A stretch of 10,667 nt of DNA from Margaritispora aquatica. Taxonomy: Eukaryota > Ascomycota > Leotiomycetes > Helotiales > Discinellaceae. Of this stretch, positions 1-6,972 are shown piece by piece (the stretch's first letter is position 1; each line of letters starts with the position of its first letter). The stretch is taken from assembly GCA_007644065.1 (NCBI GenBank), contig VJWN01000047.1:1-10667 (forward strand). The letters run 5' to 3'. Position numbers and translations under genes: made by a program. The notes beneath the pieces are model-generated. The model was not told the DNA's origin, made no database searches, and saw only the letters and a list, made by a program, of their open reading frames with translations.

Positions 1-236
1 TTTAATAAAAAAATAAAGTTTATAAATATTCTTTTATATCTAGTTTTTAATCTATAATTTCTTTAGTATTATAATCCTTTAAATAAGTATTAATAAACTT
101 AAATAATCTTTTTTTAAGTATAAAATTATAAATATAACTTAGTTTATTTAAATAAAAAAGTTATTAAGATTATAGTTAATATAAATACTTAGTTTAACAA
201 GGTATAGCTTAAGTTAGCTAGATTTTCTTTTAAACT
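1..236 (-). pseudogene. RIP-destroyed gag-like fragment of the left retrotransposon
   Basis: On the minus strand one reading frame runs from about 236 to the window edge, broken only by TAA codons, the product expected when RIP changes CAA to TAA. Between the stops it reads as fragments such as LKLYLVKLSIYI, then VIFIILYLKK, then FKFINTYLKDYNTKEII. The spacing and hydrophobic pattern resemble the central capsid part of fungal Ty3/gypsy Gag: a helix with 'L..YL.QL..Y', then 'KV.FA.TYL.G.A..W...YL.DY'. The resemblance is by eye, and several expected Gly, Ala and Trp positions are changed in ways C-to-T or G-to-A mutation would explain. It cannot encode a working protein. An accidental AT-rich frame is the main alternative. 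Confidence 0.4.
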
Positions 237-322
237 TTAGTAGTATTACGACTTTAATAACTCTAGTAAATTTAATTTAGTTATATATTATATTATATAC
301 TTTAATATTCTTTATTATTATA

Positions 323-390
323 TTTTTTTTTTATTCTTTATTTTCTTTTCTTTCTTTTCTTTTTCTTTATTATTACTCTCTTTTTCTAGG
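323..390 (+). repeat. Pyrimidine-rich low-complexity tract
   Basis: An almost uninterrupted T/C tract (runs of TTTTCTTTTCTTTC type) on the plus strand, which is purine-rich on the minus strand. It lies where GC-rich LTR sequence gives way to the RIP-saturated part of the left element. It could be a simple repeat or a degraded leader of the element. No coding content. Confidence 0.7.
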
Positions 391-507
391 GTTACCTAGG
401 ATTGCTAAGGGGTAGTTAGTACTGGTGAGATGATGGTGGGTATCGATGTGCGGGCTGGGGCCGCTGGCTAGGCTGGCCGCTTGTCTGCGCTGCTTTCTCC
501 TGGTCCC

Positions 508-553
508 TGTCACGTTCCTTGGAACCCGCTGGGTTCTAGGAGGGGTCGTGACA
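508..553. repeat. Imperfect inverted repeat at LTR edge
   Basis: TGTCACG (508-514) pairs with CGTGACA (547-553). Inside it TGGAACCC (520-527) faces GGGTTCTA (531-538) with one mismatch around a 3-base loop. The two arms are separated by an unpaired bulge. The outer base of the right arm coincides with the proposed LTR start of the left retrotransposon, so this is probably a terminal hairpin of that LTR. A transcription-terminator role is unlikely in a fungus. Confidence 0.6.
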
Positions 554-731
554 CTCTAAAACGTCGATTACTATCGGTATCGTATAAAGGAGTACGTTAC
601 GGTAATATAGTATTATATAGAAGAAAGAAAAAAAGGTGATCGATTTACGAAAAATCGCGCTTTTACGCGTTTCGGCTCAAATTTAAGCGGGCCCACTGTA
701 TATATTATATAGATATATGCTTGCAATTTGG
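554..731. other. AT-rich spacer downstream of the HET gene
   Basis: This stretch lies between the proposed LTR start (553) and the HET stop codon (732-734), so it should hold the HET 3' untranslated region and polyadenylation signals on the minus strand. It is AT-rich and has few CpA but several CpG, so it is itself at least partly RIP-mutated. The GC-rich patch at about 685-696 and a small hairpin (CGATTT ... AAATCG, about 640-656) have no clear meaning. No gene seen. Confidence 0.6.
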
Positions 732-2992
732 CTAGGATAGACTAAAATTTTGAAGTTGATATTTCTTACTATCCAATCCCTCCATAGCTTCTCCCTTCAT
801 AAATCCATCAATATAGCATTCGCACACCACTATATAGTGTCCCCTCTCATTATCAAAGCGAAGGACCACTGGCATACTGCTTCCTAGGAGAATATAGATC
901 GAATCTCCAGACACAACACTGGCTGGAGCAAGACCTACATGGCCTGTACATAGAGTGACCAATCGTCTCGCATAGACGTTGTTTACAATGGTGAGGAAGC
1001 ACGTGAAATCGAAGTCAGTAGGGCAATCTGGTATATCTGTGGAAAAGTAGTCTTTGAATGGTCGACCTCCGACCGCGAACATGCCAAAGCGACGGCGTGC
1101 TGCCTCAAATAGTTCAAAGCCACGACCGACAAATTGATCCGAGTCCCAGCCTTTCTCTTGCATCTTGTCAATGAACTCCAACATCGTTTCCGTATGGCAT
1201 GCAGAGCCAGAATAGGCGTCTAAATCAGCCTCGGCGCCGAACCAGGGAAAATTAAAGAGGCCGAAGCTATTGTTGGCTAGAGGATGAAGCATCAAAGTCC
1301 GGAAGAGGGCATCGGATACTTCCAAGGGATCCCGATACGGGTTAGAGGCATTCTGGGATTGGACTACAGAATCGGGTGCTTTAGACACTGCTGTGAGACC
1401 TATAACCTCAGCAGAAATGCCATTGATAGTTCCAATAGAAAAGCCTTCGCAGAACAATAACCTGGCGTCCTCTGAAAATCTGATGTGAGCCGCCCTACCA
1501 TTATCTGATCGAGGTAGGCTATTTTCGACGGTCTTTCGACTTAAGTCTGGCTGAGTGAGATCGGTCATTGCTGTTGTATCGCTCTCTTCAGAGTTGAGAA
1601 ACCACTCCGTCAGTTTATCATCCATCCCTAAAGATCGTTCCCGTTTGACGGTCCAGTCCACCACCCAGGTTGGAAGACTCATCTGGGAAAGTGAACCTTG
1701 GAAGGCGCTGCCTGCAAATATCATATCTAGTTCTCCCGAGAGCTCAATAACGGCTTTTGACAGACGAATGAACACTTCACTTGCCGAAACCTCATAGTTT
1801 TGGTCTGCACGATCAATCTCCGACACTAGCTTCGTCGGGAAAACACCAAGCAAGCCATAAACCTTATCACGGTAGTCTGTCGCAGTCGCAGCTTGTGCAA
1901 GAGTAAGTATAGGTAAGAGGTAGTCACGGTATACGACGCTTTCTTTATACTCCGGAAGAAGCAGGAGTCTTCTTACGCGTCCGAGCCGCAATAAGAGACC
2001 AACTACCACTTCAAAGCATCCCACATTCTCGCCATATAACTGGGAGCCAGTGATGATGATGAGGCTCTCAATGTTGTAAACGATCATTTCCAGGACTCGG
2101 CGTATATCCTCCAAAGATGCTGCGCGGCCACCACAACAGACCATTTTGTTTGTCAAGCTCCCCATGAGCAGCTCTTGAATAATCCAGGTCCGCGACCAGT
2201 ACGGTCGACACAGCAACTTGAAGATCGCGATCACCGGCTCCTGCATTGGGTTTGGCTTGCCTAGGTAGATATCGCGGGCAATTGCTCGGAGCCAATTGGC
2301 AGAGAGAGATCCGTCTTCTATGGCCGGCCCGAGTGCATTTATCGTCTCAAGAGCCATGTCACTGTCGTCGGACCTCTCACCGAGATGAATCAATGTAGCA
2401 TATGCGTCACCGTAGATTCGCTGCATACGTCTGACTTCCCGACCTCTCTCTTCTCGGTTGTCTTGATTTATACAGAGGGCGTCGACCCAGAGCCGGATTA
2501 GGGAGTTCTCGTCCACTAAACACGCGCGTGAGGACCGGAGAGCGGACTCGAGATTCTTGGTCACGGACACAAGACGCCCGTCTAGAATAATACGATAGTC
2601 ACGAGCATCCGATCCCCAGGCGTACGATAAGGCAAGATAGTCACCCCAAACATACCGGCAGTAGCGATCCCACACCCGGTCACCATCGGCGAGTTTCTCC
2701 CTGGATAACTCCCACGCGCGAGTCTTCTTGTAGGGATGAATTTTTGGGTCTGCCTGTTGCTTCCATGCCCTGTACTCGGGTGCGTGGTCGAGGGATACAT
2801 GAAGCAGTGCGCAGCGAACTGGCTCATTTACCCGGCCGGTCAGTGCTGGCTGCAGTGCTAGGACCCGAAGTTCATTCTCGCCCAGATCTCTGTAGAGTAT
2901 AGTGGGATTCTATCACATGGTCAGGATCATGCTTGATTTCACCTGGGACAGACACGTACAATAATCGTCTTGACCCACGCCAAGAGCTTCAT
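732..2992 (-). CDS. HET-domain (heterokaryon incompatibility) protein, two exons
   Basis: Model: exon 1 2992-2960, intron 2959-2910, exon 2 2909-732, giving 736 residues. The HET domain is plain. Residues 41-57 read PVRCALLHVSLDHAPEY, the usual lead-in. SYAWG at 106-110 is the first HET core motif, and LWVDALCINQ at 151-160 is the second, followed by the usual ER.EV.RM..IYG.A segment. Near the C-terminus are a GHVGLAP stretch and a final GEAMEG, typical of the C-terminal half of large HET proteins. HET proteins trigger cell death or growth arrest on non-self recognition in fungi; the partner here is unknown. About 45 residues, beginning with AWKQQADPK, separate the lead-in from SYAWG. A plain open frame would start at GTG (2675) and cut the lead-in, so that start is rejected. 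An alternative in-frame ATG lies at 3250. No internal stops are seen and RIP has spared the gene. Confidence 0.9.
2910..2959 (-). other. Predicted 50-nt intron in the HET gene
   Basis: On the minus strand the donor is GTACGT at 2959-2954, a branch-like CTGAC lies 15 nt before the acceptor end, and the acceptor is GATAG ending at 2910. Length and signals match typical ascomycete introns. Splicing removes an in-frame TGA (2915-2913) and TAG (2912-2910). It joins an 11-codon exon starting ATG AAG CTC (2992) in phase 0 to AAT CCC ACT ATA, which leads straight into the conserved N-terminal HET lead-in. Confidence 0.75.
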
Positions 2993-3999
2993 GCGGTAAA
3001 CGAGAGTAAGGTCAACGTGCAAACGCCAAACGGCGCCAAGCCTGGTCCGGATGCCTGCGATCACAAAGGCCATCGTCTGGAGCGGGAGCCTGCACCGTCC
3101 ACGCTGAGAAATACTATGGTATTGTAAGTACTTAGCAATGCACGAACGTGAACTAAGGCGGTGTGTACTCCGTACTTGGCCGAAATACTCAGAATTCCAG
3201 GTCCGTGCGCGAGCTCCAGAAGGTTCCGCAAAAATAAGGGTTGTAGCCAATAGATATAGAGCTACTAAACGCTGCTTTTAGTTTCCTTCCTCGCGAACAA
3301 CAATAATAGACTTCTAGTATACTATTCCTAATGTCTTCCGTTCTTCACTGCAATATTTGCGACCCACGGTCTTTTGAGATGGAATTGATCGAATCTCAGA
3401 GGGCAACCCTCAGTAGCATGGGCTTTTTTTCGTAGTTGTGGACATTACGAGACAAAACGCTGTAGAAGTACCCGCGGTCTAACTGCACCAAAGGGGTCGC
3501 CGAATCAGATTGGATAATCTCCATCAAAGCTTACTTGATACTTGTATGCTCATCTCGAATATGGTCATTAGAATCAGAATGATGGGCAGGAGAGACAGAG
3601 TACAAATAGGTGGGTGGTTGCCTAAGAAAACCTTCTATCTATTCAACAGTATCGATACGGTTCCTTGGCACAGCCACATGCTTATTAATTTATTACATAA
3701 GCAGATTTACAGATCGCTGTTGATCGTTTAACTTGATATTTAGGGACCTAGATTTTATAGGAGGGTGTAGCTTTCAGCACGCCACGCCACAATCGGTGAA
3801 TAACTTCGTCAGAAGTACTGGTCCGCGTGGCGAATTCAAATGAATCTGTATGATAAGACAGCCACAAAGCTTGAAAATGTTTTCTACTATAATACGGGAT
3901 ACATATAGCACGGGGAATAAACTTTCAAGATTATAAGAATTAAAGACTATACTGTGGTGGAGCTGTATTGAAGGACTTCCATTATACGATAAAGAAAGG
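2993..3999. other. Intergenic region upstream of the HET gene
   Basis: Presumed promoter side of the HET gene (minus strand). Base composition is ordinary and CpA/TpG are not depleted, so it is not a RIP block in most of its length. The minus frame stays open from 3250 into exon 1, so an N-terminal extension of up to 86 residues is formally possible, but HET proteins usually begin just before the conserved lead-in. The small open frame at 3510-3731 starts with TTG and has no recognisable features. No TATA box, tRNA or other RNA gene could be supported. Confidence 0.6.
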
Positions 4000-4304
4000 C
4001 ATCCTTTAAATCAAACCCGGGAGTAATTAAAATACATAAAAATCTTACTAGAAAGATCTTAATATATTTAGAATTGGCTATAGAACATAACTGTAAAAAA
4101 AACAAGAGGGCAACATATGTATATATAGATTTTACTAGGGTTAAATGTAAAGTACCTATACTTTGTCTCGGTACAATGGGTGTCTCGCTGCGTAGGGACG
4201 GACGTTACCTTATGATTGCTATGTATCAGATACCAGAAAGATATGATCCTGTATTGAATAGCGCTTTGAGACAGATGTTCTCCTCTCTTAATAGACAGTA
4301 AAGC
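4000..4304 (+). pseudogene. Unrecognised partly decayed open frame
   Basis: A plus-strand frame is open from about 4000 to the TAA at 4302-4304. It has no ATG near its start; a formal TTG is at 4074. The first part (4000-4160) is AT-rich, Lys/Ile-rich and looks RIP-touched. The last part (about 4160-4301) has normal composition and reads as a plausible protein, with segments such as GTMGVSLRRDGRYLMIAMYQ and ending FSSLNRQ. I do not recognise the family. It may be the surviving end of an old gene or repeat copy, or chance. I do not claim that it is expressed. Confidence 0.25.
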
Positions 4305-4679
4305 AACGAGTTCTTTAGAACGTCACTACATACACCCTATTGTATTATGCATGATCTTAAACTGTGAATTATGGGATTGAATTTCAAGACGAAATTTGAA
4401 GAAAAAGCTACTGGTACACAAACAATTTTTGTACTGTGAAAACCTAGCCAGCTACTGCTCAATCTAGATAGACACTGCCTACTCTATGTCCACTACCAAT
4501 CTTCGAAGTCTCCAATTTATTCGAAACTCCTCATGCTAGTACTGCATCTTTGGTAGCACCCTTTAATTACCATGAACTCCATACCACTTGCAGTATACAT
4601 CGAATCTTCCTAATTGTTGGCCTCCAAAGCGGTTTTCCACAAGTCCGCCTTAGATCTAAACTCTCTGCAAAGCTATTTC
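4305..4679. other. Intergenic stretch with no supported feature
   Basis: Lies between the decayed frame and the 3' end of the orphan gene, and presumably holds the latter's 3' untranslated region. I see no gene, RNA or repeat in it. The short plus-strand open frame at 4550-4732 starts with GTG and overlaps the better supported minus-strand gene. Confidence 0.6.
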
Positions 4680-5263
4680 TCAGAAATTCTGTAATTAATC
4701 AGCTTTTTGTCATCCATAGTTCGAAGGGATGAAGGAGAGGAACTCACCAAGACCTCAGTGAGGTGGGAGTTGAAGAGTGTTGATGGGTCAGTGACCAGAC
4801 CAATATCCAGAACCCTAGCCTTTTCCAATTCTGTCATACGCAGACTTGTACCGTCAAGCTTCTCATTGAGATAGTCGACGAAGTATCTTGCATCAAACCA
4901 ACGCTTGTCTTCATTCATGCGCTTAATACGTCGGCACAAATCTTCTCCATGACGCTTAGCAAATCCTTTCTTGTGCATGTTGACGTGGATATAACTGTCC
5001 CAATATAGAACCACGGCTGCATATGGGCTTTGATCCTCCAGTAATTTGTCACCACCACACACACCTGGAATCCACATCAGACGGTGCTTTGGATCATACG
5101 TGGAATCTGGTGCAGTCTTCTCGTTGTAAATTTCATGAATTTTACTAGAAGCCAAGCATGTCATGCTTAGGTCTATCTCGTAGTAAGGGATTCCTGCGAA
5201 GAGCTCGGAGCGTTCATGTCTCTTGACAATACGAATTTTGACTCCTGCTGGGATATTGGTCAT
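4680..5263 (-). CDS. Hypothetical protein, orphan, probably 174-196 residues
   Basis: The minus-strand frame is open from about 5362 to 4673. The first ATG is at 5263 (reading MTNIPAGVKIRIVKRHERSE); the longer frame would need a GTG at 5302 or an upstream exon. The 3' end has a good intron: donor GTGAGT at 4747-4742, CTGAT branch-like motif, acceptor TTACAG ending at 4689. Splicing gives a C-terminus ending LTEVLNF with stop at 4682-4680 (174 residues); without it the protein ends RISEK at 4673 (196 residues). The protein is mixed alpha/beta, rich in charged residues, and has a compact Trp/Tyr-rich middle (around MWIPG, then VVLYWDSYIHVN). I see no signal peptide, membrane segment or known catalytic motif, and I do not recognise the family. 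Upstream it meets a possible splice acceptor (CTACAG ending at 5347) and then a RIP block, so 5' exons may have been lost. Function unknown. Confidence 0.5.
4689..4747 (-). other. Predicted 59-nt intron in the orphan gene
   Basis: Donor GTGAGT at 4747-4742, CTGAT motif about 14 nt before the acceptor end, acceptor TTACAG ending at 4689. Length is typical of ascomycete introns. Because 59 is not a multiple of three, splicing changes the frame and brings a TGA two codons later (4682-4680). The intron contains no in-frame stop, so the reading frame cannot decide whether it is used. Confidence 0.5.
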
Positions 5264-5375
5264 TTGAGATGATGATGCTGGAATTGTGGCTAACTCGAGC
5301 ACAGTCTCGACACCTTGCTTTTGGGAAATCCGAGCTATTTCAATTCCTGTAGCCTGGACCGCTACTTATGGCTGA

Positions 5376-6321
5376 CAGAGTGGCCAGTAAGCAAGCCAGC
5401 TAATCAGCGAGCCTATAAGCTACGCCAAGAAGCCTATTAGCTTAAGATTTAATTTATATTAGTAAGTTAGTATAGTTTTTTTATACTAATATACTAATTT
5501 ATAAACTAGAGCTACTAATTTTAAAGATTTCGAAATTATAAATTAATATTTTTAAGGAAATATATAGATCTAGTATTTTTAAACATTCGTTATATAATCG
5601 AAATAAAATTTTATTATTAGTCTAATTTTTAATTCTACTACTTTATTCCGCCTTCGCCTTTTAATTAAATATGATATTTATTCTTGTATTATAATTATTT
5701 ACTTTTTTACTAGCCTTACTTTTTATACGTTATAGTTTCTAATAACGAGATTATTATTTTTAAATTAAATACTAATCGTAAAATCTCTTTTACGCTATTT
5801 ATATTATTATTTAAAACTCTTTTTAACGCGTTTGGTCACCTTATAAGTACTAAGGCTTAAAATAAGCTTATCCGGAATATATATAAAAAAGTTAAACTAA
5901 TATAGAACGATAATTATAACCCTTTTAAAACGTTAAAAAAATACTATCTTCGATCTATTTACCGTTTACGATTAAAAAACCGCTATATAATAATAAATTA
6001 TTAATTTAAAAACGTTTTTTATAAAATATACGCTTATTAATACGACGAAAAAGCGTAGAATATCGTAGATATAGTACTTTAAATATACTTTTAACGATAA
6101 TATATATAAAAATACTATAGTCTAGGCTTATAAAATATATAAAAGTTTTAAAACCGATATTTATTATAACGGCTGGTTTATTTATATAATTTACTAACTA
6201 TCTAGTTTTAGAATTAAATAAAGATTAAATATAGAACTAGAAATAAAACTAGAGTTATTAGTAAATAGATAGTATTTACTATTTTAAGTTAAATATAAAG
6301 CTTTTAAACTAATAAAACTAT
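5376..6321. mobile_element. RIP-saturated repeat relic, class unknown
   Basis: From about 5440 the sequence is extremely AT-rich, with TpA everywhere and hardly any CpA or TpG while CpG remains, so it was a repeat and was hit by RIP. Its left edge (5376-5440) is less mutated. That edge starts CAGAGTGGCC and contains related units GCCTATAAGCT (5411-5421) and GCCTATTAGCT (5432-5442). A CAGAG start and subterminal repeats would fit a hAT-type DNA transposon end, but no matching right-hand terminal repeat or target duplication was found. Its right side is directly abutted by the LTR of the next element, so it may be truncated or nested. Family call is not possible by eye. Confidence 0.55.
5810..6124 (+). 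pseudogene. Possible RIP-destroyed coding remnant inside the AT-rich relic
   Basis: In the plus frame starting at 5810 the sequence stays readable for about 100 codons if TAA/TAG are taken as former Gln or Trp codons; no TGA occurs. Recognisable-looking pieces include FGHLISTKA, then NKLIRNIYKKVKLI and YYLRSIYRLRLKNRY, which are basic and helix-forming. I cannot name the family; a transposase is only a guess. In DNA this AT-rich, TAA and TAG are common by chance, so the lack of TGA is weak support. Confidence 0.2.
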
Positions 6322-6564
6322 TGTAGTGGTTGAGGGCTGGCCGGTCACCTGATCTGTTAGCTGATCAGGGCACGTGATATGGGATGGGTCTTTTATAGGG
6401 AGCTCTCGATATTATATAGTAAATCATCTTCTTCTTTCCCAACTAATGTGACGGGCCCTTTTTCCTACGTATTAGACGTGCTAGACTAGAGCGTTATAGA
6501 CCTAGTGCTACCCTATCCTCTCACACTACTCCCCCTGTAGCACAGCAGTTTTGTAGCCTTTACA
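6322..6564 (+). repeat. 5' long terminal repeat, 243 bp
   Basis: Starts TGTAGTGG and ends CCTTTACA, so it has TG...CA ends with a perfect 4-base TGTA/TACA terminal inverted repeat, followed at once by a primer-binding site. A TATA-like TTTTATA lies at 6391-6397 and a second AT-rich box ATTATATAG at 6411-6419, where a U3 promoter would be. The 3' LTR is outside the window, so the length is inferred from the ends and not from an alignment. The target-site duplication cannot be checked. Confidence 0.85.
6348..6369 (+). repeat. Short inverted repeat in LTR U3
   Basis: CCTGATC (6348-6354) and GATCAGG (6363-6369) form a perfect 7-base inverted repeat with an 8-base spacer, just upstream of the TATA-like box. 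It could bind a dimeric regulator or form a small stem; nothing more can be said. Confidence 0.5.
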
Positions 6565-6565
6565 T

Positions 6566-6583
6566 TGGCGCCCGACGAGAGGC
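6566..6583 (+). other. tRNA primer-binding site
   Basis: TGGCGCCCGACGAGAGGC, one base after the LTR end. TGG at this place pairs with the CCA tail of a tRNA. The implied tRNA 3' end has a GUCGGGC acceptor strand, then G, then CCA. The first ten bases equal those of the known tRNA-Lys3 primer site (TGGCGCCCGA), so a fungal tRNA-Lys is the first candidate, but this was not matched to a genome tRNA. Confidence 0.8.
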
Positions 6584-6972
6584 TTTGTTTATAGGAAGGA
6601 TCTATATATATACTAGTCTAGTTACGGTTTTTTGTAGTTGAAAACGAACAGGAGGCGATAAAAGAGTATATAGAAAACGATAGGTAGGGAGGACGGAAGA
6701 GAGCGGAGATTAATGTCTTACCTAGAATCGCGAATGTAGGTAGGAAAATACGAAGGCCAGGACAAAATAAATCGAAGGTAGGGAAAGACAAGGAGTATAT
6801 ATACTCTACTTAGGAAAAGAACAGGGAAAGGAACGAAAAAGAGAAGGAAGAAAAGAAGAGGGGAGAAGAACTCCTACTCTTGGGAGAGACGGTACTAATA
6901 GAGACGGTGTGGACAACGCTGTGTATATGGGCATTGATAGTAAAAACGGTACAGAAGGTAGTCGACTTGTTA
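6584..6972 (+). other. Retrotransposon leader, purine-rich, possible Gag N-terminus
   Basis: Sequence between the primer site and the first in-frame ATG of gag (6973). It is strongly A/G-rich on the plus strand (runs of GGGAAAGG and GAAGGAAG type). The gag frame can be followed upstream to about 6595, with TAG at 6685 and 6811, so the true Gag start may lie here with its ATG mutated. No other gene seen. Confidence 0.6.

Larger units (their letters stand above)
1..553 (-). mobile_element. Partial minus-strand LTR retrotransposon, RIP-mutated, cut by left edge
   Basis: Read on the minus strand, sequence beginning at 553 starts TGTCACGACCCC. This is a TG-type LTR start of the kind seen in fungal Ty3/gypsy elements. 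The first 150 bases or so (about 553 to 400) are GC-rich. From about 385 leftwards the sequence turns abruptly into very AT-rich DNA with almost no CpA or TpG, the mark of RIP. From about 235 to the left edge a gag-like minus-strand frame can be followed (separate entry). The element would therefore point left, with its 5' LTR at the HET-gene side and most of its body outside the window. The 3' end of the LTR and the primer-binding site could not be placed, because mutation has blurred the region. Family assignment rests on the LTR start and the gag resemblance, so it is moderate only. Confidence 0.55.

Noticed and set aside
983..2295. Small open frames within the HET gene (983-1171, 1555-1797, 2068-2295)
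   Set aside because: All are shadows of the long HET frame, with no codon or motif support.
2910..2918. HET gene broken by TGA and TAG right after an in-frame ATG (2918)
   Set aside because: The two stops lie at the end of a well-formed 50-nt intron, and an in-phase ATG exon exists upstream.
2939..3250. Separate 103-residue minus-strand gene
   Set aside because: Its 3' part is the proposed exon 1 and intron of the HET gene, and the rest has no recognisable features. It could at most be an N-terminal extension.
3510..3731. Plus-strand 73-residue open frame
   Set aside because: It starts with TTG, has no motif and no splice or context support, and looks like chance.
3780..3832. Inverted repeat CGCCACGC ... 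GCGTGGCG
   Set aside because: An 8-base match with a 37-base spacer is easily found by chance in this length, and no boundary or gene is linked to it.
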